Below are positions 10,675 through 22,259 of a stretch of 64,000 nucleotides of DNA, one piece after another. Within the stretch, counting starts at the first letter, position 1, and each line of letters begins with the position of its first letter. Both the position numbers and the translations under genes were made by a program. Below the pieces are notes generated by a model that did not search any database, had not been told where the DNA came from, and saw nothing but the letters and a program-made list of their open reading frames with translations. The DNA comes from Silene latifolia (lineage: Eukaryota > Streptophyta > Magnoliopsida > Caryophyllales > Caryophyllaceae): assembly GCF_048544455.1 (NCBI RefSeq), contig NC_133537.1, positions 306,813,738 through 306,877,737 on the forward strand, in the 5' to 3' direction.

Positions 10675-11728
10675 TGTAGGGAAATATCCGTAAAATTCCC
10701 TTAAAATTAAGGACTATAACGCAATTTATCATGTGATTAATTGTCATAAACGAAAAAAACAAGAGAAACGATAAAAGAACAAGAATCAACCTCGGGTCCT
10801 TTGTATAAAACGGCCTAAGAACAGAAATCAACGTAGATTTCCTCCTAATCGTTGCACCCAAGATCGTCTGAGACTATGCCCCTTGTGCTAGAAAGTACTC
10901 TCTAATTGCCTTGCAATATTGAGAGAGTTTTTGTGAGTTTTCTGATGTGAGATCTAGGATTTCAGAGAGAGTGCCTCCAAAACCCTAATTTTTGTGCAAA
11001 TGACAATGATTAGGTCAAAAGGAGAGAAGGCCTCCCCTTTTGTTTCACTCGTCCAAACCGTGAGTTCAAGGGGGGAGTGGGCTTTCCACTTTCTCCTTAT
11101 TTAACTCGTGGTCCGATTCGTTTTGCTAAAATGTATATGACGGGTTTTAATTATAAATCGTCATCCTATATCGGATATTAAAATATCGACTAGTAGCATG
11201 AATTAGTCGACATATTAATACTTGTCCGACAATGACAATATTGTATAATTAATTAATTCAATATACATTAATTAAATATAATCATTTATATTCAATTTAC
11301 GAATTAACTGCTTAATTCACCTTAGCCATTATTATTTAATCCGTATTAAATAAATATCTCAACATCGCGTTTGACTAATTATTAGTCAATAACTCCGACT
11401 AGCCGCTTAGTCATATTAGGCATCAATATGACTGTATTTTCATACCGTCACATCTCTCAAACGTATCCTATAGGTCTGACTTTTAGGGACCAGTTGATCA
11501 CCGCCATCTGTATGACAATAACGTCAAACTTATCTAGCAAGCCAACCGTTATTGATAAACGTGGACCAACTGATAATAATACAAAAGTATACCCTTTGAT
11601 CCTTTTAGAGATTTATATGTCATTGCACTAACTGTGGAGGACACCAGCCCCAACAAGCTCCCACTTGTCCGTACAAGTGTATGTGCAATAACGTTATCCG
11701 CACTAACTGGAGGACACCAGCTCCAACA
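10675..11728 (-). repeat. Copia 3' LTR, 1,054 bp
   Basis: Same length as and about 99% identical to 29185-30238. At the start of the element-strand LTR (11728 downward), the motif gtgggag-x-ttgttgg followed by gctggtgtcctcca occurs about 70 bp inside the LTR as well as at its edge. The junction of polypurine tract and LTR start is therefore duplicated. Confidence 0.95.
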
Positions 11729-12500
11729 AACTCCCACTTGTCCGTACAAGTGTATGTGCGATAACCGATTCTCATATCCATTTAAAATTTCTCCCACTCA
11801 ATGTAAAACAATTTGCAGATCCGTATCCGCAAAGGTCGTATTTTACAATCGATTTGTATCAAGAGTGGTTTCCCCGACTAGAGAGTAACTTAACTGATAA
11901 AACGAATCCGTATTCGAGCATGGCCATGCATTTGATTCTGACTCCTCGAGTGGCCCCGAGAAATATTGAGTACCGATAAAGGCTGAATATTTCCTTCAAC
12001 TCGACTCCGCCGATCTAAGCACAAAGATGAAATGACCCAGAAAAAATCTACTTGGCCCCCGTTACGGATGACCGTGAGATAGAAACCAAAGTCACCCAAA
12101 ATCTGCCTTAATCTCAAGAGACAGTCGATAGTCAAAAGAATCGACTCTTAGGATCACCATGGAGGTCCTATCCACGACCTGGCACCGAATGTTATAAAAC
12201 ATTTAGGACTCCACGTCTTTGTCACAATTGTGTCCTACGAGATATCCGTATAACTCGCCTCGTGATTGGTGGTCAACCGTTTGACTTATGGCTCGTTGAA
12301 CCCACCATCAACCAACGTCACAAAATAATTGCCAGAGTTATCAGCTCACGTGGGCAATTAAGGACCAAAATATAATGTTTGTTCAGTTCACTTTGTGGTG
12401 TTCAAAATTGTCGTATAAATTCCACATGAAAAACAAAATATATAAATATCAAAACGATGATGTCGTATAGAGTACACGAGAAAATGAATCTAATCCATAA
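11729..12500 (-). other. Copia 3' non-coding region and polypurine tract
   Basis: Non-coding stretch between the end of RNase H and the 3' LTR. The purine tract acaagtgggagttt (minus strand) lies directly before the LTR. It shares blocks with 2230-2926 of the older copy. No ORF of note. Confidence 0.75.
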
Positions 12501-12507
12501 AAGAGTA

Positions 12508-15500
12508 CTACAACTCAGGAACACGTTTAATTCCCATGGAATTAACATTCCCTTCATGCTTATCTTGTCGTAATGGTTTAGTGAGAGGATCTGCTATATT
12601 ATCATCTGTAGCAATCTTTTCTATCACTACCTCCTTTTGCTCCACGTAATCTCGGATTAGATGAGCTTTCCGTTGTACATGTCTAGACTTGTTGCTAGAC
12701 TTAGGCTCCTTAGCTTGGAAGATGGCACCTCTATTGTCACAATAGATGGTGATCGGGTCATTCGAACTAGGCACTACAGATAGTCCTTGTAAGAATTGAC
12801 GCATCCATATCGCTTCCTTTGCAGCTTCAGACGCGGCATAGTACTCGGACTCAGTCGTAGAATCTGCTATAACACTTTGTTTGGAACTCTTCCGGTGATC
12901 GTAGCGCCATTAAGAGTAAAAACGAATCCAGACCGAGATTTCGAGTCATCTCGATCCGTTTGGAAGCTAGCATCTGCAGAATCGGTTGCGCATAGCTTTT
13001 GAGCGCCTCCATAAGTCAATGCCCAATCTTTAGTCCTTCGTAGGTACTTAAGAATGTTCTTGACAACCATCCAATGTGATTCACCGGATCTTTGTTGGAA
13101 TCGACTCGTCATACTCAATGCATATGCCACGTCCGGACGTGTGCATATCATGGCATACATGATTGATCCTATAATCGAGGCATAAGGAATCCGTGTCATG
13201 CGCTCTTTCTCTTCCGGTGTCTCTGGTGCCTGAGACTTGCTCAAATGCACCCCTGGAGCCATAGGAAGGAACCCCTTTTTGGAGTTAGTCATGTTGAATC
13301 TCTCTAGAATCTTGTCTATATAAGATTCCTGACTGAGAGATAACATCCGACGTGATCTATCTCGATAGATACGGATGCCCAAAATTCTTTGTGCCTCACC
13401 CAGATCTTTCATCTGGAAATGGTTCTTCAACCATACTTTTACCGAAGTTAAGAGAGGTATGTCATTCCCAATCAGGAGTATGTCATCAACATACAATATT
13501 AGGAAGACAATCTTACTCCCACTCGACTTGATATATAGACATGGTTCCTCGACCGATCGAGTAAATCCATTTTCTTTTATCACTTGGTCGAAACGATGAT
13601 TCCATCTCCGAGAAGCTTGCTTAAGTCCATAAATGGAACGCTTAAGCTTGCACACTTTCTTAGGATGCTCAGGATCGATGAAACCTTCGGGTTGTACCAT
13701 GTACAACTCTTCCTCCAAATAACCGTTTAAGAAGGCGGTTTTCACATCCATCTGCCAAATTTCATAGTCATGAAAAGCGGCAATCGCTAAGATAATCCGA
13801 ATGGAACGCAGCATGACCACGGGTGCAAAAATTTCATCGTAGTGCAAACCTGGCACTTGGGTGAAACCTTTAGCAACTAGTCGTGCTTTATAGATGTCTT
13901 GTTGACCTTCCACAGAATGCTTTATCTTGTAAAGCCATTTGCATTGAAGGGGACGAACCTTAGCAGACAAGTCAACAAGATCCCATACGTTGTTCTCATA
14001 CATGGAGTCCATCTCGGATTGCATGGCCTCAAGCCTTAGCTTTGAGTCGGAACTAGTCATGGCACCTTTATAGGTTGCGGGTTCACTACTCGTTAAGAGC
14101 AGAATGTCATCTATGTTATGTTCCTCGACCATACCTATGTATCTGTCCGGAGGAATAGAGACTCTTCCCGACCTCCTAGGTTCCTCAGGAATACTAACCG
14201 CAGCCTGGATTGAAGGAACTGGTTCCTCCAATGGTTGCTCGGTATTTGGTTCTTGAATCTTCGACAGCTCGAAGGTTCTATTACTCTTCGCGTTCTCGAG
14301 AAATTCCTTCTCTAAGAATGTCACACTGGCCGCAACAAATACACGTTGTTCGGTTGGCGAATAGAAGTAATGACCAAATGTTCCTTTAGGATAACCTATA
14401 AAGTATGTCTTGACCGATCGCGGGCCGAGCTTATCCTCGTGTCTCCACTTGACATAAGCCTCGCAACCCCAAACCCGTATAAAGGACAAGTTAGGGACCG
14501 TTCCCTTCCATAGTTCATATGGAGTCTTGTCAACAGCTTTAGACGGACTTCGGTTAAGTATTAGAGCGGTGATGTAAGAGCATAACCCCACAATGAATCG
14601 TAATACGGTGTGACTCATCATGGATCGAACCATATCAAGCAGTGTTCGATTTCTCCGTTCGGACACACCATTCAATTGAGGTGTTCCAGGTGGAGTTAAC
14701 TGTAAGGCAATCCCACAGTCCTTAAGGTGTTGATCAAACTCGTGTGAAAGATACTCGCCACCACGGTCTGATCGTAGTGTTTTAATCTTTCTACCCTGTT
14801 GGTTTCGCACCATTCCGGTATTCTTTGAATTTCTCAAAGGACTCACTTTTATGCTTCATTAAGTAGACATAGCCATATCTACTTAAATCGTCCGTGAAAG
14901 TGATAAAATACCTATAGCCTTCTCGTGCGGTGATTGACATAGGTCCACACACATCCGTATGTATGAGTCCTAATAGGTCACAGCAGCGCATTCCAACACC
15001 TTTGAAGGAAATTCGAGTCATCTTACCAATGAGACATGATTCACACGTGCCAAATGATTGAAAATCAAATGCCGAGATAGCTCCATTCTTTATGAGTCGT
15101 TTAACGCGTTTCTCATTAATGTGTCCCATACGGCAGTTGCCATAGATAAGTTTGATCTTTGTCACCAACCTTTAACTTTTTATTCATTACGTGCAATATT
15201 TCGGTGGTCTGATCTAAAACATAAATTCCATTCATGGAGACCGCCTTGCCATAAATCATATCGTGTAATGAGAAAATGCAGCTATTATTCTCTATTACAA
15301 ATGAAAAACCAAGTTTGTCAAGTGCGTAAACCGAAATAATGTTTTTGGATAGATCTGGGTACATAATAGCGATTATATAAAAATAACTCAAATCCGCTAG
15401 GAAGCTGGATCACATATGTTCCCCTCGAGACGGCAGCCACTCGCGCTCCATTCCCGACACGCAGGTCCACCTCACCCTTTACGAGGGGTTCGATGTTTCA

Positions 15501-15896
15501 GAGCCCCAACAGGAGTAACGCGACCTGCTTTTATGTCCTCATGGTATACAGGACATGTACGCCTCCAATGCCCAGTCTTGTGGCAATGGTGGCATTCCAT
15601 GTTACCGGTCTTGCTCTTTGTCGCGCCTGGTGAGGTGCTCGACTCACCAGGCCCACTCTTACCTGATCCCGACTTCTTAAACTTCGGCTTGCCTACTGCT
15701 AGGTCTACCTGAGCTTTGCCCTTACCCTTGCCCTTGTTTGACACAACGAGAACATCCTGTTTCAGGCTCCCACTAAACTTCATGTCCTTCTCGGTCTGTA
15801 CGAGAAGGGAGTGTAGTGCATGAGGACTCTTCTTCAAATCATTCATATAGTAATTGGCTCTAAAGAGCGCAAAACCATCGTGGAGTGAATGAAGCA
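12508..15896 (-). pseudogene. Copia gag C-terminus and pol (broken)
   Basis: In element order: end of gag with a CCHC knuckle (CHHCHKTGHWRRTC, about 15555-15605) and a Lys/Gly/Ser-rich stretch; protease to pre-integrase region at about 15440-15000 (CESCLIGKMT); integrase core at about 15000-14100 (HTDVCGPM, RSDRGGEY, GVSERRNRTLLDM); RT at about 14000-13250 (WQMDVKTAFLNG, catalytic YVDD near 13482-13493); and RNase H at about 13200-12510 (RPDVAYALSM, NIADPLTKPL). RNase H last and integrase first is the Copia order. The reading frame is interrupted several times. The region is a fossil, unlikely to make full enzymes. Confidence 0.93.
15892..15896. repeat. Target duplication AAGCA (left) of Athila-type element
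   Basis: AAGCA before the LTR start at 15897 matches AAGCA at 26947-26951 after the LTR end at 26946. It lies inside Copia gag. Confidence 0.93.
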
Positions 15897-17654
15897 TGAT
15901 GCGATCCCGCTAAGTGTTCACAAATTAAGATGTGGTCGTTGGTCACGGTCGAATCAAAACACAATTTATAGCTCCACAAACAACTCTACAATTAGTAAAG
16001 AGGCAAGTAAAGGTCGGATCCCAAGGGACGGGAGTTGAAATGAGATTTCTATTGTAACTAGTGGTGTCTAAGGGGTGTCACAAATTGGGTTGATGTAGAA
16101 GGTTACTAAACTAAAATAGCAATGAAAACAAACAAGCAAGATGAATTAAAGGGGTGTAAACAATTGATTAAAGGATCTAGGGTGTCATGGGATCATAGGG
16201 GAATCATGAGATATGATCATACAAACATGTTCTCAAATTATAAGCAAGCAATTATTGTTGTGATGGATTGAGTTGGGTTATATCTTACAATCCTAGGAAA
16301 GTTTGGGTCCCGGAGCCGAATCGATTAGATTGTACAACACCTACAAGTCGACTTAATCTTCCCTACTCAACAACATGCATGGTCTAATGAGACTCGAGTT
16401 GGGTTATGTCTTACAAGTCTCATTGAAAAGATAAGAGATGATAGTAAATGCAAGGATTCATAGGCTTAGCATTTCATCAAATATAACATGTGCATGAGTT
16501 GAGATCAAAACAAGCAAGCAAATAAAACATGAAAGCATATTAATTTAAGCATGAATCATTCCCCATGTTGGTTTCCCCTAATCACCCATTAACCCTAGCT
16601 AAGAGACTACTCACTCATTATCATGTTGATCATGCTAGCAAGGTTGTCAATCATACCAACAATATGAAACATGATTAATAAATGAAAGTAATTAACAATA
16701 ATTAAAAAGGGATTAAGAGATTATACCTACTAATGATTCCAATAATAAAGCAAAAATAATAGAAGTACTTGAATGCTTGATTGAGAGGTTGTCAATCTCC
16801 CAACAATAACCCAAATAATCTTCAATTACCCAAAATAAAGGATGAACAAAAGAGAGATTAAAGAACTAAAACTTGGATTAAAACTTGATTAATACTTGAT
16901 TACAATATTAAAGAGAGATTTGATTGATATTAACTACACTAATTATTGATAAGAAGAACATGCTCCTCTAATTAGACTAATGGGGTATTTATAGTGGAAA
17001 TTAGGGAGGATGCATTAGGGTTAACTAAGGGCTAAACTAGTAATTACACTTTTAAGTTGAGCAAGGAGGAGCCGGTATTTTCTGAGAGAAGGGCTTCTTT
17101 CTTCGTAGCTTGGAGAAGACAATCCGTCTTTGTGCTAGAATCCGGACGGAATAGGGTCGGGACGGGCGGATTCTGGCGTTGGAATCCGAGCGGATTGAAG
17201 GGAATCCGGGCGGATTGTGGAGGGAGAATCCGAGCGGATTGTGGCAAAGCCGCTCGGATTTGTCTTCTTTGCGGGGACGGACGGATTTGTGACAATCCGC
17301 TCGGATTGTCAGTCAGCAACAAATCTTCTTCTTTTCTTTCATTTTCTTCATAAATTCCTTGGGGATTTCCTTGGGGACTCAAGGATCTTTTCTCAACATT
17401 GCTCTTCTACTATAATATGTACAAAGGCCTTCTAATCTTGTCTCTCCTTGATGCTTGGTCATTGAATTCGATCAATTTAGTCTCGTTTTGCCATGAAAAT
17501 GCAAGATTCTTACTCCTTTCCTACCAAGGGATCAAAATCTCAAAGAATATGCAAAACAAAGAACTAAAGATAAGAAATGACCCAAATAGGCACTAAAAAG
17601 CATGGGAACAAGGCTAATTCGGGGGCTAAATATGCGCCAATTATGGTCACATCA
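15897..17654 (-). repeat. Athila-type 3' LTR, 1,758 bp
   Basis: It pairs with 25195-26946. On the minus strand it carries a TATA-like TATAAATA (16986-16993) and, upstream of it, a palindrome ladder at 17121-17307. Confidence 0.94.
17121..17307. promoter_or_regulatory. Palindrome ladder AATCCG-NN-CGGATT in 3' LTR
   Basis: Nine copies, some imperfect, start near 17121, 17139, 17161, 17183, 17203, 17227, 17247, 17273 and 17294 (steps 18-26, mean about 21-22). The two central bases vary (ag, gg, ct, ac, gc). Some arms extend, for example GACAATCCG-ct-CGGATTGTC at 17291-17310. In the element's orientation the ladder lies upstream of the LTR TATA box. Confidence 0.8.
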
Positions 17655-19619
17655 AATATTCCCAAACCGAACCTTTGCTCGTCCCGAGTAAAGAGGTGAC
17701 AAAGACTAGGACCAATACTAACCTATCCTAATAATATAGCCGATATGAGACAATTAGCGGGTCTCACTCCGTCCCTTCAACTCACAACAAGACAACCATG
17801 AGGTAGGATGCCTTCTTGCAAGGCAAGGTGGGTCTTGCCAAAATGGCGACACATCCAAACATTAAGCACACAAAATCAAGTAATGGATGCATCTACAAAA
17901 GGAATAGCCACTTTCCTCATCTAAGTGGCGGAAATTATCTACAAGGGAAGCAATTCAAGGGTACACACTCCTTCATAGATACAATTTCTTCAAACTACTA
18001 AGCCTAGAAGGATACCAATAAATCACCTCCAAGTTGTGTCAAGCTAGGGTACCTTTGTCCTCAATCGTTAAATGCTTTTGTCAAGAGTAGACTCCCTATG
18101 GTGTTAGAAACACTGGAGGATCGCGGAATTCCCCCTCTTGCCTAGACAAGAAGAAGGGTCGTCCCCTCTCTACCATGCACAAAAATGGATATGATGGATA
18201 AAGGGATCAATAGAATTTTGAGTTTCATTTTGGGAGTTTGCTTTTGTTTTTGTTTTCCCCCCAATTTCTTGTGGCATATAACATTTGAGAACACTTTCTT
18301 TGCCAATTCTTTTGATTTTTGGCATTTTCAACACTTGACAACTTTTTGCATTTTCTTTTGAACATTTTCAAAGTCACCCCAATTAGTAACGAGGGTGCCT
18401 TGTATTTGAAGCTTTAGGAGTTCTATTTTTGCTCCTCTTTTCATTTGATGCATTTTTTTGCAAACTTTCTTTCACTTTTCATTTCATTGAACTCAAATTG
18501 ATTTCTTTTTGTGCCCATTCCCTTTGATGACAAAAATGTGGTAGAACATGGATGATGGATGGATGGATGCATGGTTTCAAGGGTCACCTTGGAATAAACG
18601 GTAGCCAAGGAGTTATCACACCATAAGGTACTCTTGACTAGGCCTTAATCCATGGGTCAAAGGATACTAGTATGACACATCCTAGGGTGTTTTACAAGTA
18701 TTCTAACAAGCAAAGTCTTAAGAATAAAAAGCATCTACTAGGGCCTATATACACTTGTCAAGCTTCCCAAGTAGACGGTTTCGCAAAAATTTTTTAATAT
18801 GCAACTACATGCCATGATGCAACTAACATATATACATCCTAATGCAAATGACTCTACCAACTAGTATGCCAAATAATCTAAATACAAGTCCTAAATTCAC
18901 ATTATTTATACCGCATCAATAAAAATAAAGCCACATAGTCATTAACATAAATAGGAAAAAGGAGATTGGAAAGATCATACCATGCGGTCTTCAATATCCT
19001 CATGTCTCGGATGTGGCGTAGTCAATCAATGTGAAAAAGGATGAACAAACACAATATATACAAGACAATATATACAAGACTACAAAAGGAAATAAACATG
19101 TTTTTGGGTTTTCAATTTTCAAATTTTTATGATTTTTGAAATTTTTCAATTTTTTTGGATTTTTGAATAAGAGTTAAATGTCAGAATTCCCATCCCCACA
19201 CTAATATGGGCATTGTCCTCAATGGCCAAAATGATGGAAATTATGCAAAGATGATGCATGATTTCTATACTAAATGCAATCTATACTAAGCTACACTACA
19301 TGATGCATGGTTTTTGTTATGACGGAGAGGATAATTTAGATTACCTCCCGTTGTGTATGCATTAACTTCCCCAAACCGAGTGAGACACTATTGCTAATGT
19401 CCAAGGATGGGTATAGTTCATGCACACACTATGCTATGCATGAGACTAATTTGTCATTTTGGATTTTGAAAATGGGAACAATAGAATGAGAACACCTCAA
19501 TGGTACCGAGGTGTGAGTCCTCTAATGGGGCTAGGACTACTCCAACAATGATCAAAATGAAATAAAATACAAAGAGAGAAATAGACAAACCATGAGAGTG
19601 TAGGAGTCTCCAAGGCTTG
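17655..19619 (-). other. Athila-type 3' non-coding region
   Basis: About 2 kb between the second ORF and the 3' LTR. Next to the LTR (17655-17700, minus strand) lies the Athila-typical block with gacgagcaaaggttcg and a T/G-rich polypurine tract. The rest is A/T-rich, with poly-T/A stretches around 18240-18500 and 19090-19160. No gene seen. Confidence 0.75.
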
Positions 19620-21227
19620 CTAATCTTCCATCATGCTATCATCATCACTTCCCTCATGAGAAGTGGTGACATTGCCACTTTCCTTGTCATTTGCTTCTTC
19701 ACTTTTTTCCTCATCTTCCTCATCATCATCTTCACCATCCTTTTCTCCTTCACTTGCTTCTTCCTCAATATTATCATCAACTTCTTCATCATTTCCAACA
19801 ACCTCATTGTCACCCATAACGACCCTAGATGCACCCGGAAATAAGACTTCTCTATCCGCCCAACTAGGCAAAGGACAAGATGGATCAAGTAGTCCTTGCC
19901 TAGCTAAATGTAGGAGGGGTGGATATTGAGCCAAGTAGGCATTTTTCCGATCTTCATAAGCTTGCTTGTGCATTGCTTACATGAGAAGAGTCACATAGTC
20001 TTTCCCAACTTCAACTCCTTCCGGCTTGAACTCTTCATACTTAAAGGGGTAAGGAGGTATGACAATGGAAGAGGAGGGCATTTCAAGATCACCCTTTTGT
20101 TGTTGAATGATATACTCGGCTTCTTTGGAAAGGGGAAGTAGATAATTGGTCCGGTGGACGCTTAGACGGCAAATCTTCGAAGGCAAGGTGAACGATCTAG
20201 CTTCACTAGTTAGCCATCCATACTTAGTGTCAAGGGGGTTATGGGCAACCCACTTGAACTTGTGAATCATAATATGCATATCAATAAGATGGCCACCCTC
20301 CTTTGCTTTGTACTTGTTATCCTTATTGAAGTTAGGATCAAAGTGCTTAGCTAGGAGTGTGACTAGGCCGCCATTGACAATAACGGTCGTGCCCTTCTTC
20401 CCACAATCAATATTGAGCCATCTATCTACCAAGAGCCTCAAAGAATTGTAAGGCTTGGTGTGAACTCTTCCGATATTCAAAGCCGATTCAAGGAGAATAA
20501 AATCAAGTCTTGTGAAATGGTTGGTATCTTTCCTAGCAATTATGGTGTTACCCACGACCTTGTGCCATACTCTTATGCCCGGATGGTGGACCAAAAGAGC
20601 ACGACTCGCATGAAAATCCTCAAATTTCTTCCCGGAGATTGCCTCCCAAAGAGGTTTGGGGTCATACTTTCCATAACTCTTAAAATAACTTGGTTCATCA
20701 CTAAGACCCAAAATTTCACCCAATTCCCTAAAGGTAATGCGTCTACTAACATTAGCTAGACGAAACTCGATATTCTCCCTATTCTCAACTTTGGTGACTT
20801 TCAAAGAACTTAAAAATTCCAAGGTAAGGGAGGGGTATGTCAATTCCCTTGTTTCAAACAATTTCTTCAACCCCATGGCATTGAAAAAGGCTTTTGTTTG
20901 CTCAAGAACACCCAATTTTTGTAAGGTATCTTCACATATGAATTTGGTGGATTGTAATGACTTCATAGCAAACTTGACAAAGGTATTTCTATGGGTATCG
21001 GAAATAAAAGTTACCTCCGGATAATGCAAAAGTTGATCAATTACCGGAGTAGAAGGTGTTGTTGCTCCCATAGAAGGTTGTTGTTGTTGTTGCACTTCCA
21101 AGTTTGGTGTTGCTACCACCATAGCCAATGCTTTCTTTGTTTGAAGAGCCTTTTGCCTTTGTGAGAGTGCCTTAGCCTTTGGTGCCTTTGTTGCTCCCTT
21201 AGTCCTTGCCATTGATGAACTAACCAA
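19620..21227 (-). pseudogene. Athila-specific ORF (ATHILA ORF-1 family) with acidic tail
   Basis: The protein begins MVSSSMARTKGATKAPKAKALSQ, with a basic, Ala/Lys-rich N-terminus and a Gln run. A central region of about 300 residues follows (including RRITFRELGEILGLSDEP, HHPGIRVWHKVVGNTIIARKD, LLVDRWLNIDCG). This block looks like the conserved domain named ATHILA ORF-1 in plant Athila elements. A very acidic Glu/Asp-rich tail lies at 19620-19970. Its role in the family is unknown; a structural or envelope-like role has been discussed but is not shown here. It follows the palindrome-ladder spacer. Fossil; it does not read as one uninterrupted frame. Confidence 0.75.
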
Positions 21228-22259
21228 GAAGAGAATGAAAAATCTTCAATTTGTAGTATGCCCAAATCGATTTGAAGGTGAAAGGCTTTGCCTTTATGAA
21301 ATCAAAAATCGACTCAAAGGTTGAAGATTTTGTTCTTGGTTTTGATTTTTGTTGAGGAAGGAGTGATTGATTTGTTGTGGGAAGGATGGTTTGATTTGAT
21401 TTTGGTGAATGTTGTTGAGGGTTTTTGTTTTTGTGATGGAGAGGATGAGGGTTTTGATGTTGTGGGTAGTGTTTATGAATGAATGAATGAATGAATGAAG
21501 GTGGGAGGGGTTTTAAAGAGGCCGAAATTTTCGAATCTGCAGGGGCAATCCGTGCGGATTCTGCCCAATCCGTGCGGATTCTCGCTCTTTTCGAACTTTG
21601 CAAAACTCGCCTAAAGACGGGCGGATTTGTGACAATCCGCTCGGATTTGCTTAACACGGGACGGGCGGATTTGCTCAAAGACGGACGGATTTCGACCCGA
21701 AAATTTTGCTTGTTTTCCTCAATCGCAAAGACGGACGTCTTTCTTACAAGACGGACGGATTCTTCAAGACGGGCGGATTCTTCACAGACGCCCGGATTGA
21801 TCACGATCAAGAAATTTTCAAAATTCAGCTCAGTTCAAGACGGGCGTCTTTTCTGCAATACGCTCGGATTCTGTAAGACGGGCGGATACTCTGGAATCCG
21901 CTCGGATTCTTCCTCTGTGTACACGGATTCAGTTCCATCCGTGCACACTGCATTTCCCATACCGTTCTTCCATTCTTTCTTCAAGTCTTGTGTTCATCAT
22001 TGTGGGGGCACTACTAAGGCATGGATAGCCTAGGCAATTGACATCCCCACACTAAGTTAAAAGCACTACACATCAATTGAAATCGTTAGTCCCTCCCTCA
22101 CTTTCTCTCAAACATGACAATTATTTTGATCAAAGTAAATAAAAATCCAAAGATGACAAAAATGCAATACAAGAATTGAAATGTAAGTTAGGGAGTTAGA
22201 AATATTTACAAGTGGTGGTTTAGGGAGGACTCCACCAAACTCTCATTCTTGATGAGATG
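21228..22259 (-). other. Spacer between gag-protease and second ORF
   Basis: About 1 kb sits where an autonomous Athila carries RT, RNase H and integrase; none of these was recognised. It contains the palindrome ladder (21547-21908), a GAAT microsatellite (about 21477-21500) and, between ladder and ORF on the minus strand, a TATA-like ctctttaaaacc near 21515. Confidence 0.8.
21547..21908. promoter_or_regulatory. Internal palindrome ladder, about 16 units
   Basis: The same palindrome family as in the LTRs (AATCCG-NN-CGGATT and AAGACG-NN-CGGATT/CGTCTT variants). Starts include 21547, 21567, 21614, 21634, 21658, 21678, 21728, 21748, 21766, 21785, 21837, 21857, 21875 and 21895. Steps are mostly 18-20 bp, with a few gaps. 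It lies about 320 bp upstream of the second ORF on the minus strand. Confidence 0.8.

Noticed and set aside
17121-17307. CRISPR-like array (short palindromic repeats at regular steps)
   Set aside because: It lies in a plant LTR. Spacers are only 4-12 bases and units vary; the period is helical, not spacer-like.
19617-19929. Serine- and phenylalanine-rich open frames on the + strand
   Set aside because: They are the antisense of the acidic Glu/Asp tail of the Athila-type ORF.
21220-21810. Open frame rich in Arg/Ser (196 codons, minus strand)
   Set aside because: Much of it is the palindrome ladder read as codons, and the rest is low complexity. It does not resemble a protein family.
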